64,000 bases of DNA from Pseudomonas paraeruginosa PA7 (GTDB lineage: Bacteria; Pseudomonadota; Gammaproteobacteria; Pseudomonadales; Pseudomonadaceae): assembly GCF_000017205.1 (NCBI RefSeq), contig NC_009656.1, positions 3,228,001 to 3,292,000 of the forward strand, read 5' to 3'. The position numbers and the translations under genes were made by a program. Positions 8,449 to 16,344 of this stretch are shown piece by piece. Numbering within the stretch: the stretch's first letter is position 1; every line of letters begins with the position of its first letter. Under the pieces are notes generated by a model, which had not been told where the DNA came from, ran no database searches, and worked only from the letters and a program-made list of their open reading frames with translations.

Positions 8449-8474
8449 CGGCGCGGCTCCGGGGGCTGTCAGCG

Positions 8475-8501
8475 GCAGACCCCGGGGCGCCGCCAGGGTT
8501 C
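8475..8501 (-). promoter_or_regulatory. near-match AlgU-like promoter for the carboxylate-amine ligase
   Basis: Minus strand: GCAAAAGC then GAAC (8501-8498), 18 bases, TCTGC (8479-8475). One mismatch (final C for A) from the TCNNA -10 seen elsewhere in the window. Confidence 0.35.
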
Positions 8502-8632
8502 GCTTTTGCCGTCGCACGGCGCCACGGCGCGCCACCTGTCCCGCCAGTGAAACCTTTTATTCCCGCGCTCGCTCGCAACGGTATGTGCGGTCGATCCGGC
8601 CGCCCCCGCAAACCCATGACAAGGAACGCGAC

Positions 8633-10012
8633 ATGAGCCTGTCCTCGCCCCTCCCTGCCACCACTGCAAACCCGTCGCCCCGGGTCCGCGAGCTGTACCA
8701 TGCCCTGCTCGAGGCGCCGCAGGAGCATCTCGACGCCGCCGGCGTGTTCCTCGACCAGCAGCTGGGCCTGGCCGCCACCCGCGACGACGACCTGCCGGAA
8801 CATCCCGAGGCCTGGCCCGCCTGGCTCGAAGCCGGCGCCCGGCGCACCGCCGAGGCCCATGTCGAGTACCTCAAGGCGCGTCGACGCGGCGAAGGCCGGC
8901 GCTATTTCCGCGTGCCGTCGCAGGCGATGCATTTCATCCGCAGCGTGGCGCCGACCAAGCTGGTCGATGGCGCCTGGCTCTACGGGCTGTTGCCGCATCA
9001 CGCCGACGAACGCCTGCGTCCGCTGTTGCAGACCTTCCTCGAGGAGCTCGGTGACGGGGTTCCGGCGCGCAACCATGTGCTGCTCTACCGGCGCCTGCTG
9101 GCCAGCATCGGCAGCGAGGAGGCCGAGGGTCTCAGCGACCTGCACTACCTGCAGGGCACCCAGCAACTCGCCCTCGGTCACCTGGCGGCGGACTACCTGC
9201 CGGAGGTGATCGGCTACAACCTGGGCTACGAGCAACCGCCGCTGCACCTGCTGATCACCACCCACGAACTGCGCGAGCTGGGTTTGGACCCCTATTACTT
9301 CCAGCTCCACGTCACCATCGACAACGCCGCCAGCGGGCATGCGCGCAAGGCCCTGCGCGCGCTGTTCGACAACCTGCCGCAGCTCGGCGGGCGCGAAGCC
9401 TTCCTCGAGCGGGTGCGCAACGGCTATCGACTCAACGACGTCGGCCTGAGTAGCACGCAGATAATCGACGGTTTCGATCTGGAGGAGGAACTGCAAGCCA
9501 TGCTCGAACGCAAGCGCGTCTATGCGGCGGGCATGCATTCGGATCGCTGCCGGATCGGCGGGCGCACGGTGAACCAGTGGCTTGCGGTGCCCGGAAGGAT
9601 TCCGGCGTTCCTCGCCTGTCTGCAGGAGGAAGGCTGGATCAGGCGCAACGCCGATCCGCGTGGCAGTCGCTTCTGGGCCCTGGTGGACGGCGATCGGGCG
9701 GCGATGTTCGGGGTCTTCAGCGTCTACGAGCGGCAGTTGCTGCACGACTGGATCGCCGGCGACTGGCAGGCGCCGCCGCGCGCCGCCGACACCGTCCCGG
9801 CAGCGCTGGCGGAGCCCGCGCTGCCGGTCGGTGGCGAGGTGGAGGCCGAGCAGGTCGCGCTGCGCCGCGAACTCCTGCGCCTGACGCCCGAGCAGGGCGT
9901 CGCCCGCCTGCTGCAACTGATGGCCCCGCACCTCCACCACCGCCCCGCCGGCCTGCTCGCCACGCGGCTGTTCAGCCAACGCTGGAGGGCCGCCCATGCC
10001 CAGCCTGAATGA
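8633..10012 (+). CDS. iron-containing redox enzyme family protein (heme-oxygenase-like diiron oxidase fold)
   Basis: 459 residues from the ATG at 8633, which has AAGGA about 9 bases upstream. The N-terminal two thirds resemble the 'iron-containing redox enzyme' family: HVEYLKARR (His76), THELRELGLDPYYFQLHVTIDN and the ligand-type string H226-x3-D230-x5-H236 (HVTIDNAASGHA). Such diiron proteins oxidise or fragment small molecules, for example N-oxygenation or C-C cleavage in natural-product pathways. The C-terminal 180 residues (after about 270) are a separate, unrecognised region. It overlaps the next gene by 17 bases. The substrate is unknown. Confidence 0.78.
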   Translation: MSLSSPLPATTANPSPRVRELYHALLEAPQEHLDAAGVFLDQQLGLAATRDDDLPEHPEAWPAWLEAGARRTAEAHVEYLKARRRGEGRRYFRVPSQAMHFIRSVAPTKLVDGAWLYGLLPHHADERLRPLLQTFLEELGDGVPARNHVLLYRRLLASIGSEEAEGLSDLHYLQGTQQLALGHLAADYLPEVIGYNLGYEQPPLHLLITTHELRELGLDPYYFQLHVTIDNAASGHARKALRALFDNLPQLGGREAFLERVRNGYRLNDVGLSSTQIIDGFDLEEELQAMLERKRVYAAGMHSDRCRIGGRTVNQWLAVPGRIPAFLACLQEEGWIRRNADPRGSRFWALVDGDRAAMFGVFSVYERQLLHDWIAGDWQAPPRAADTVPAALAEPALPVGGEVEAEQVALRRELLRLTPEQGVARLLQLMAPHLHHRPAGLLATRLFSQRWRAAHAQPE

Positions 10013-10952
10013 CCCGCGCCTGGACGCCCTGGTCAGCCTCGGCAATTGGTTGCGCAGCCAGGATTACCGTTTCGTCACCGTCACCCCGGCTACCCATGAG
10101 CGCGTCAACGCCCGGCCGGAAAACCGCATGGCCCGGGACCTGGCCGGAATCTTCGGCTGGAGCCGGGCGTTCACCGCGCAATGCCTGCCGGCGGACTGGC
10201 TGGCGCTCCTCGCCGGGCACGACCTGATCCACCGCGAGGCCGAAGGCTGGCGCAGCCGGGTGCGCTATTCGAGCCTCGGCGACGAACTGCTGGTTCACTC
10301 GGCCTTCCCGACCCTGGCCGCCGACGCGGTGTTCTTCGGTCCCGACACCTACCGTTTCGACCGGCTGATCCGCAGCCACCTGGCCGCGCTCGATCCGACG
10401 GGCATCCGCCGTGCGGCGGACATCGGTTGCGGCGCCGGTCCCGGGGCGATCCGCATCGCCCTGGCCTGCCCGGACGCCGAGGTGCACGGGCTGGATATAA
10501 ATCCGGCGGCGCTCGACCTGGCACGAGTCAACGCGGCGCTGGCCGGGGTAGACAATCTGACGCTGGCGCGCAGCGACCTGCTATGCCAGGCGCCCGGTCG
10601 CTTCGACCTGATCGTCGCCAACCCGCCATACCTCCTGGATGCCTCGGAGCGCGCCTACCGGCATGGCGGCGGCTCACTGGGCGCCGGGCTCTCGCTGGCG
10701 ATCGTCGACGCCGCCCTCGAGCGCCTGGAGCCGGGCGGCAGCCTGCTGCTGTACACCGGCGTGGCGATGGTCGATGGCGCCGACCCGTTCCTCGCCCGGG
10801 TCCGGGAGCGCCTGGCGCAGCGCGCCCGGGGCTGGGACTGGGAATACCAGGAGCTGGATCCGGATGTGTTCGCCGAGGAACTGGAGAGCCCCGCCTACCG
10901 GGAGGCGGAGCGGATCGCCGTGGTCGGCCTGCGGGTCAGCCGTCGCGCCTGA
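9996..10952 (+). CDS. class I SAM-dependent methyltransferase with NPPY motif
   Basis: 318 residues. The SAM-binding loop is DIGCGAGPGAIRIA (Asp142 onward), then EVHGLDINPAAL. The catalytic NPPY motif is at residues 209-212 (VANPPYLLDA). This motif is typical of N-methyltransferases acting on amide or amino groups (HemK/PrmC-like folds). A 130-residue N-terminal domain precedes it. The start overlaps the diiron-protein gene by 17 bases, so the two are translationally coupled and likely act on the same metabolite or protein. True release-factor methylation is unlikely given the context. Its 3' end overlaps the convergent 76-aa gene. Confidence 0.82.
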   Translation: MPSLNDPRLDALVSLGNWLRSQDYRFVTVTPATHERVNARPENRMARDLAGIFGWSRAFTAQCLPADWLALLAGHDLIHREAEGWRSRVRYSSLGDELLVHSAFPTLAADAVFFGPDTYRFDRLIRSHLAALDPTGIRRAADIGCGAGPGAIRIALACPDAEVHGLDINPAALDLARVNAALAGVDNLTLARSDLLCQAPGRFDLIVANPPYLLDASERAYRHGGGSLGAGLSLAIVDAALERLEPGGSLLLYTGVAMVDGADPFLARVRERLAQRARGWDWEYQELDPDVFAEELESPAYREAERIAVVGLRVSRRA

Positions 10953-11166
10953 GGCGCTCCAGGTCTTCCAGGCTTTCCACCAGGTCCTCGTTCAGGCGTT
11001 GCCAGCGCTCGACCACCTCGGCCTCGGCCGGGATCACCGCGAGGACCTCGTCATCCACCCACTCCCAGGGCTGGCACAGGCGTTCCGCCTCGGCGCGGCT
11101 GGCGGCGCGCACGGTGCGGGCGAAACGTCGCCAGCCGCGCATGTGCTGGATCTCGTAGGTGGTCAT
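10936..11166 (-). CDS. small hypothetical protein (76 aa)
   Basis: Unrecognised 76-residue acidic protein rich in Trp, Arg and Glu (MTTYEIQHMRGWRRFARTVRAAS...). GGAGG lies about 7 bases before the ATG, supporting real translation. The 3' end overlaps the end of the convergent methyltransferase gene by 17 bases. The pattern EAERLCQPWEWVDDEVLAV suggests a small globular fold; no membrane segment or signal peptide is visible. Confidence 0.6.
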   Translation of the reverse strand: MTTYEIQHMRGWRRFARTVRAASRAEAERLCQPWEWVDDEVLAVIPAEAEVVERWQRLNEDLVESLEDLERLRRDG

Positions 11167-11328
11167 GGGCGCCTCCGCAAGTCAGAACCGTTTGCCTTTC
11201 GGCGCCCGCCGGCGCCTTCCGGTTCAGGCGCCTGGATGGGTGGTCGCGGACCGCCCGGCACGCGGCCTGAACCCGTGCGCGGCGAGCCGGTCCAGACTCC
11301 TGAACGCCACAGAAAGGAGGTGTCCGCC

Positions 11329-11937
11329 ATGACCCGTGAAATGGCTCGGCTACTGATCAGTCCCGCCAGCGCCTGGCCGGAAATCCGCCAGGACTACGAC
11401 CACCATCACTTCGCCTTCCTCGCCCCGTTGCTGCTCTTGCCTTTGCTGCCCGCCGCCTGCCTGTTCATCGGCACCACCCAGGTCGGCTGGTCGCTGCCGG
11501 GCAACGACAGCGTGCAGCACCTTTCCAGCGGCAGCGCCCTGCTGCTGGCGATCATGTGCTACCTGGGCTTCGTTGCCGGGGTGGTGATCATGAGCCTGAT
11601 GGTGCGCTGGGTGCTGTTCCGCACGCCGTCGCGCCCCAGCCTGCCGGGCAGCCTGACCTTCACCACGGCGGTCGCCGTGCCGCTGATGCTCGCCGGCATC
11701 GTCGCCCTGGTGCCCTGGCGGATTCTCCTGCTCCTGGCCGCCGCCGCGGCCTGCGCCTACTCGGTGCGCCTATTGTTCACCGGACTGCCGTTGTTCATGC
11801 GCATGCAGCAGGGACAGACGCCGTTCTATGCCTTCTGCATCCTTGGCGTCGGCTTCCTGACCCTGCTGACCACCGCCTTCCTCTTCATCGAGTTCTGGGG
11901 GCAGGCGCTGTCGGGCAGCGGCGAGTACCTGCGCTGA
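11329..11937 (+). CDS. Yip1-family multi-pass membrane protein
   Basis: 202 residues with five hydrophobic segments and the N-terminal LLISPASAWPEIR typical of bacterial Yip1/YIP-domain proteins. Start codon at 11329 is fixed by a perfect AGAAAGGAGGTG ribosome site; the longer open frame upstream (from 10639) runs through the methyltransferase gene and is a shadow. Bacterial Yip1 proteins have no settled function. A weak AlgU-like element (GAAC at 11269, TCCAG at 11291) lies upstream. It converges on the hybrid kinase with a 3-base gap. Confidence 0.78.
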   Translation: MTREMARLLISPASAWPEIRQDYDHHHFAFLAPLLLLPLLPAACLFIGTTQVGWSLPGNDSVQHLSSGSALLLAIMCYLGFVAGVVIMSLMVRWVLFRTPSRPSLPGSLTFTTAVAVPLMLAGIVALVPWRILLLLAAAAACAYSVRLLFTGLPLFMRMQQGQTPFYAFCILGVGFLTLLTTAFLFIEFWGQALSGSGEYLR

Positions 11938-11940
11938 GGC

Positions 11941-13893
11941 TCAGGCGACCTTCAGCGTGTCGGTCAGGAACAGGTACAGCTCTTCCTGGCCGAACGGCTT
12001 GGCCAGCTTGGGCAGTTGCGCGGCGGCGCCCTCGATCTTCTCGGCGAAGCCGGTGGCCAGGGCCATCTTCAGCGGCCGGCCCTGGGCCAGGACCCGCTCC
12101 ACCAGTTGGCTGCCGTTCATCCGTGGCATCGCCTGGTCGGTGAGAAGGATATCCAGCTCCGGCGTCGCCGCGAGGATCTCCAGGGCGAGGCTGCCGGAGT
12201 CGGCCTTGAGCACCGAGCAGCCGAGATCCTCGAGCATCGCCGCGGTGTTGTTCAGCACCAGCGGATCGTCGTCCACCACCAGCACCCGGCAGGACAGTCG
12301 TACCCGCTCGCTTTCGCCGGGAGCCGCTGGCGGTTCGCTGCAGACGGGGCGGACGTTCTCCGCGTTGCGGTGGATGGCCGGTATCCAGATGATCGCGGTG
12401 GTGCCCACGCCCGGCTGGCTCTGCAAGGTGAGACGGCCGCCCAACTGCTCGGCGAGGCCGTCGACGATCGACAGGCCGAGCCCGGTACCGCGCCCCACCC
12501 CCTTGGTGGTGTAGAAGGGCTCCACCGCCCGGCGCAGGGTTTCCTCGTCCATGCCGCTGCCGGTATCGCTGATGCCCAGGCAGACATAGTCGCCAGGCGC
12601 GAGCCGATGCGGATTGCCGCTCTCCACCCGCTGGTTGCTCGCGGAGAAGGTGATGCGCCCGCCGTTGGGCATGGCGTCGCGGGCGTTGGTCGCCAGGTTG
12701 ATGATCGACAGCTCGAGCTGGTTGGCGTCGGTCAGGGCGAGGTCGAGATCGAGGGGGAAGCGTGTCTCGATCGACACGCTCGGCCCCAGGGAATGGATCA
12801 GAAGATCGGTCATCCCGCGCAACAGGTCGGGTATCGCGCAGGGACGTGGATCGAGGCGCTGCTTGCGGGCGAAGGAGAGCATCCGCTGGGTCAGGGTGGC
12901 ACCACGCTGGGCGGCTTCCAGGGCGTTCTGCAGCAGGTCGGCGGTGCGCTGGTCGCCGGGCAGGCGCTTCTTCAACAGGCCGAGGCTGCCGATGATCACC
13001 GTCAGCAGGTTGTTGAAGTCGTGCGCCACGCCGCCGGTGAGATGCCCCAGGGATTCCATCTTCTGCGCCTGGAACAGCTCCTGGCGGGCGCGCTCCAGCT
13101 CGCGCTCGGCCTCGATCCGGTGGGTGATGTCGCGGGTCACCTTGGCGAAACCGATCAGCCGGCCGTTGCCGTCGCGGATCGGATCGATCACCACGTTGGC
13201 CCAGAAGCGACTGCCGTCCTTGCGCACCCGCCAGCCTTCCTTCTCGAAGCGGCCCTCGCGCTCGGCGGCGGCCAGGCCGCGCTCCGGCTCGCCGGCTTCG
13301 CGGTCCTCGGGGGTATAGAAACAGGAGAAGTGCCGGCCGATGACCTCCTCCGGCAGGTAGCCCTTGATCCGCTGCGCGCCGAGGTTCCAGTTGGTGATCC
13401 GGCCGCGATGGTCGAGCATGTAGATGGCGTAGTCGGTGACGCTCTGCACCAGCAGGCGGAACTGCTCCTGGCTGTGCCGCAGGGCTTCCCGGGCCGCGCG
13501 TCCTTCGCTGAGGTCGTGGACCAGCTGGGCGAAGCCGAGCAACTGCCCCTCGCTGTCGCGGATGGCGTCGATCACCACCTGCGCCCAGAAGCGCTTGCCG
13601 CTACGGCGCACCCGCCAGCCTTCGCTGCGGAAGCGCCCGTCGCTGTCGGCCTGGCGCAATGCCCGCTGCGGCAGGCCCGCCTCACGGTCCTTGCGGGTAT
13701 GCAGGCAGGCGTAATCCTGGCCGAGGATCTCGCTTCCCTCGTGGCCGAACAGCCGCATCGCCCCGGCGCTCCAGCTGGCGATCCGGCCGGTCCGGTCGAG
13801 GGTGTGGATCGCGTAGTCATCGACCGCTTCGTCGAGCAGGCGGTTGCGTGCTGCGTGGTTCAGGGGAACCTGCGGTTTTCCTGTGCTTTTCAT
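11941..13893 (-). CDS. PAS-PAS hybrid histidine kinase with C-terminal receiver
   Basis: 650 residues, no membrane segment, so a cytoplasmic sensor. Two PAS domains (about 20-140 and 145-270) share a repeated pattern DRTGRIASWSAGA / DHRGRITNWNLGA and C-terminal PAC motifs (GFAQLVHDLSE, GFAKVTRDITH). HisKA follows with phospho-acceptor His291 (GGVAHDFNNLL), then the HATPase domain with N-box NLATNARDAM, G1 DTGSGMD and GTGLGLSIV. The receiver has Asp586 (LLTDQAMP). It resembles PA2177 from memory. The CA domain and AHDFNN motif match kinases that respond to light or redox state, but neither PAS shows the cysteine motif of LOV domains, so the signal is unknown. Confidence 0.93.
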   Translation of the reverse strand: MKSTGKPQVPLNHAARNRLLDEAVDDYAIHTLDRTGRIASWSAGAMRLFGHEGSEILGQDYACLHTRKDREAGLPQRALRQADSDGRFRSEGWRVRRSGKRFWAQVVIDAIRDSEGQLLGFAQLVHDLSEGRAAREALRHSQEQFRLLVQSVTDYAIYMLDHRGRITNWNLGAQRIKGYLPEEVIGRHFSCFYTPEDREAGEPERGLAAAEREGRFEKEGWRVRKDGSRFWANVVIDPIRDGNGRLIGFAKVTRDITHRIEAERELERARQELFQAQKMESLGHLTGGVAHDFNNLLTVIIGSLGLLKKRLPGDQRTADLLQNALEAAQRGATLTQRMLSFARKQRLDPRPCAIPDLLRGMTDLLIHSLGPSVSIETRFPLDLDLALTDANQLELSIINLATNARDAMPNGGRITFSASNQRVESGNPHRLAPGDYVCLGISDTGSGMDEETLRRAVEPFYTTKGVGRGTGLGLSIVDGLAEQLGGRLTLQSQPGVGTTAIIWIPAIHRNAENVRPVCSEPPAAPGESERVRLSCRVLVVDDDPLVLNNTAAMLEDLGCSVLKADSGSLALEILAATPELDILLTDQAMPRMNGSQLVERVLAQGRPLKMALATGFAEKIEGAAAQLPKLAKPFGQEELYLFLTDTLKVA

Positions 13894-14115
13894 GGATGTT
13901 CACTCGTCGGCAGCTCGGCGCGGGCTGCAAGGCATACCAAGCAAGGTAGTACGAAGAGCGACTTCCGGCCGTCGACGCGTGCAGGGAATTCGCCCGCCTT
14001 GCGGAAGACCCCGGCGCGGCCGGCGAATTCCCTTCGCGGGAACCTTGGCCGGCGGATGGCTTTCGATATGCAGTAAGGGACATCTCCTTCCACCGCTTCG
14101 ACTCCGGGAGTTCCC

Positions 14116-14706
14116 ATGCACAATCTGGAAAGCGACACCTTGAAGCTGGGGATCTTCCATCCCCACGACAGCCTGAGCCAGGCGCTGATCGCAGCGGCCC
14201 TGCAGCGGCAGGCCGAAGTCAGCGCCCTGCAGTCCGACCTCAACAGCCTGCAGGCCCGCCCCGGCCTGCGCTGCAAACCCGCCAGCCTGGAATCCTCGAT
14301 TGCCGTCAGCCAGGCGGCGGCCGGTCTCGACGTTCTGTTCGCACCGTTGTCCGACTACAGCGCCGAAACCTTGCCACCGATCTGCGCGGCGCTGATCGAC
14401 GGCGCCCTGCGCGCCGAGGTGCCACGCCTGTTCCTGCTCGGCCACTGGCGCTGGCTGGTCGAACCGCGCGATACCGCCGAGGAACAGCTGGGCGCGGGCC
14501 TGGAGCGCAGCCTGACGGTCAGTGGCCTGGAGTGGACCCTGGTGGAAGCCCCGGCGCTGCCCAGCGGCCTGCGGATCGATGATTTCAGCCGCGCCGGCGA
14601 TGAGTCGCAGGTGGACGCCTTGCGTGTCCTTTCCTGCGCCGAGGCCCTGCTCGACGAAATCCACCTGCGCCTGCACAGCCGCCAGTGCATGCGCCTGATG
14701 CCCTAG
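14116..14706 (+). CDS. Rossmann-like hypothetical protein (196 aa)
   Basis: Unrecognised protein of 196 residues. The N-terminus (LKLGIFHPHDSLSQALIAAALQRQAEVSAL) and the spaced LDVLFAPLSDY and RLFLLGHWRWLV strands resemble atypical NAD(P)-binding short oxidoreductase or NmrA-like folds without a clear glycine-rich loop. A GGGAG lies before the ATG. It lies divergent from the hybrid kinase and 9 bases before the next small membrane protein gene, forming a two-gene unit. Confidence 0.6.
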   Translation: MHNLESDTLKLGIFHPHDSLSQALIAAALQRQAEVSALQSDLNSLQARPGLRCKPASLESSIAVSQAAAGLDVLFAPLSDYSAETLPPICAALIDGALRAEVPRLFLLGHWRWLVEPRDTAEEQLGAGLERSLTVSGLEWTLVEAPALPSGLRIDDFSRAGDESQVDALRVLSCAEALLDEIHLRLHSRQCMRLMP

Positions 14707-14715
14707 GAGGCTCGC

Positions 14716-15054
14716 ATGTCCGGACCCGATGCGCTCAGCCAGGCTTGCGCTACGCTGCTCCTGGCACTGGCCTTCAGCGCCTTCATCCTGTTCGTCCGTG
14801 GCTACCGGCCGGCGGGCGTCCGGGCCGCCTGGTACGACCTGGTCCTGGCCTTCATCGCCGTGTGGCTGGGCTTCTGGCCGGAAGCCGGGGTGCTGGCGAA
14901 CGCGCCGAACCTGGACAACGCCCTCGGCCTGGCCCTGCAGGTCGGCGCGACCGTCGCCGGGTGCGTGCTGGGCTATGGGGTGGCGAAAGGGTTGCGGCGG
15001 GCGATGCGGGAAACCCGGCGGAAAAGATCGGCTTCTTCGCCGTCGAACCGCTGA
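14716..15054 (+). CDS. small three-helix membrane protein (112 aa)
   Basis: 112 residues with hydrophobic segments near residues 10-28, 40-55 and 70-90 and a basic C-terminal tail (KGLRRAMRETRRKRS). GGAGG is 5 bases before the ATG. No family recognised. It follows the 196-aa gene by 9 bases and is probably co-transcribed. A short 7-bp stem-loop overlaps its stop codon (15047-15065) but lacks a U-run. Confidence 0.6.
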   Translation: MSGPDALSQACATLLLALAFSAFILFVRGYRPAGVRAAWYDLVLAFIAVWLGFWPEAGVLANAPNLDNALGLALQVGATVAGCVLGYGVAKGLRRAMRETRRKRSASSPSNR

Positions 15055-15390
15055 AGCGCAGCGGTCGAACATCGAAAACGTGCATATAACCGTTTTCCCA
15101 GGCGTTTTTCCGAAGCCGCATAAGACCCTGCGGCCAGGCTTTTCGCACGTGGTGATTTCACTCTGACATGTGCAGGCTGCACGACCTCTTGCATTCTGCA
15201 TCCCGCGTATCATGCGGGATGCGGCTAAACCCTCGAATTCTGGATATGGGCCGGCCTTCCGCCTTCGTGGCGCCTATAGTTATCCGTACCGTTGGCTCGA
15301 CCCGACGGTTTCTCTCTGATTCAGGCTAATCCCGCTCCAGGGACGGAACGGATTTTTTTGCGCCTCGCAAACCTGGGGAGACCTGGCCAG
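15055..15390. other. 336-base gene-free stretch with a perfect inverted repeat and a possible promoter
   Basis: No convincing gene is seen. It holds the 9-bp perfect hairpin at 15198-15222 and a CTATAGT -10-like element at 15274-15280. A TTTTTTT run (about 15352-15359) and GGA-rich leader precede the DUF1652-like gene, so the right half is probably its promoter and 5' leader. Confidence 0.5.
15198..15222. repeat. perfect inverted repeat GCATCCCGC-N7-GCGGGATGC
   Basis: Nine-base arms with a 7-base loop, no T-run on either side. It could be an operator, a REP-like palindrome or a weak terminator after the small membrane protein gene. Confidence 0.6.
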
Positions 15391-15654
15391 ATGAACCTTT
15401 CCTACCTGTACCTGAAGAAGATCCTCGAGGAGGAATTGCGCGACCACGACTGCCAATGCCAGCTGAACGCCGATTTCACCGTGACCATCAGCTGCCGCGT
15501 GGACGGCACCCGCGGCGCGCTCTACATAGTGCCCAACTGCGATTTCCTGCAGAGCAGCAGCTTCAGCGATCTCAGCGCCTTCATCCTCGAGTTGCGCGAG
15601 GAAATCCGTCGCTTCGGCGAACTCGAGGCCGAGTTGAAGACCGGAACCGGCTGA
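15391..15654 (+). CDS. DUF1652-like small protein (87 aa)
   Basis: 87 residues from ATG 15391 (GGGGAG upstream within the leader). The order helix, Cys-x-Cys strand (CQCQLNADFTVTISC), strand, then C-terminal helix LSAFILELREEIR follows the Pseudomonas DUF1652 pattern, also seen in the 77-aa protein at 53787. DUF1652 has no known function. The longer in-frame reading from 15292 includes the untranslated leader and is rejected. Confidence 0.62.
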   Translation: MNLSYLYLKKILEEELRDHDCQCQLNADFTVTISCRVDGTRGALYIVPNCDFLQSSSFSDLSAFILELREEIRRFGELEAELKTGTG

Positions 15655-15691
15655 GCGCCACCCCCTTTCCCAGCCGCGCTTGCGCCGGGCG

Positions 15692-15913
15692 TCAGGGCTG
15701 CTGGTAATGTCCCGGAGTGGTCCCCGCTTCGTGGGTCCGCTCCACCTTGCTGACCTGGATGTCGCTGAGCGCCCTGGCGTCCCGCGGACGATGCAGCGCC
15801 TCCAGGTGGCGGCGCGCGTCCTCGCGGGTGAGGGTCGGCGCCTCGCTGTGCAGCTCGGTGGTCATCGGCTGGTCGTCGAGTATGTAGCTGATCAGGAACA
15901 GGTGGCCGGCCAT
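15692..15913 (-). CDS. small hypothetical protein (73 aa)
   Basis: 73 residues, start supported by GGAGG 8 bases upstream. The first part has a short hydrophobic strand (GHLFLISYILDDQP); the rest is polar with Asp/Glu/Arg (TREDARRHLEALHRPRDARALSDIQVSKVERTH). No known domain. A strong hairpin (15938-15961) sits just upstream of the ribosome site, so it may be separated transcriptionally from the DUF2892-like gene or controlled by attenuation. Confidence 0.5.
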   Translation of the reverse strand: MAGHLFLISYILDDQPMTTELHSEAPTLTREDARRHLEALHRPRDARALSDIQVSKVERTHEAGTTPGHYQQP

Positions 15914-15937
15914 CGCCTCGCCCTCCTCTCGTCGATG

Positions 15938-15961
15938 GGCCCTGCGCGTTGGCGCAGGGCC
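15938..15961 (-). terminator. 10-bp perfect GC hairpin after the DUF2892-like gene
   Basis: GGCCCTGCGC (15938-15947), loop GTTG, GCGCAGGGCC (15952-15961). It lies 7 bases after the stop of the 116-aa gene. No U-run; a terminator or attenuator in front of the 73-aa gene. Confidence 0.5.
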
Positions 15962-15967
15962 GGGATG

Positions 15968-16318
15968 TCACGGCAGGTTCGGCGACAGGTCGGCTTCCAG
16001 CGGAGCGTCCGGCCGCGAGTCGTCGCGCTGGCGCTCCTGCAGGCGTTGCAGACGCCGGGTCAGGTGCTGTACTTCCTCGCGCAGCAACTGCAACTCCTCC
16101 CGCGGCTCATTGAGCAGGCCCTTGACGTGGCAGTGTCCGCTCAGCCCGCGGCTGACCAGCAGGCCGCCGGCGACCGCCTTGCAGGCGCCTGGCAGGCCGC
16201 CGCGGGCCAGGCCGAACCCGGCCAGGACCAGTCCGGCACCGATGGAAGCGAGCCGCTCGCCGCGCTGCAGATTGTGCGGCAGCCCGTTGGTTGTCGATGT
16301 GGGCAGGTATTCGTTCAT
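15968..16318 (-). CDS. YgaP-like (DUF2892) membrane protein with coiled-coil tail
   Basis: 116 residues. Residues about 18-63 match the DUF2892/YgaP transmembrane pattern: NLQRGERLASIGAGLVLAGFGLAR, then GGLLVSRGLSGHCH. The C-terminal 45 residues form a Leu/Glu/Arg-rich coiled coil (REELQLLREEVQHLTRRLQRLQERQ). Start at 16318 has AAGGAG upstream. The frame continues open upstream through the peptidase gene but that is a shadow. It lies 26 bases after the M42 peptidase gene and is presumably in the same operon. Confidence 0.72.
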   Translation of the reverse strand: MNEYLPTSTTNGLPHNLQRGERLASIGAGLVLAGFGLARGGLPGACKAVAGGLLVSRGLSGHCHVKGLLNEPREELQLLREEVQHLTRRLQRLQERQRDDSRPDAPLEADLSPNLP

Positions 16319-16344
16319 GGGGTTCTCCTTGCGTCGGTTGTCGG

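Noticed and set aside
15047-15065. 7-bp stem-loop at the end of the 112-aa gene
   Set aside because: Short stem, overlaps the coding end and is not followed by a U-run, so not called a terminator.
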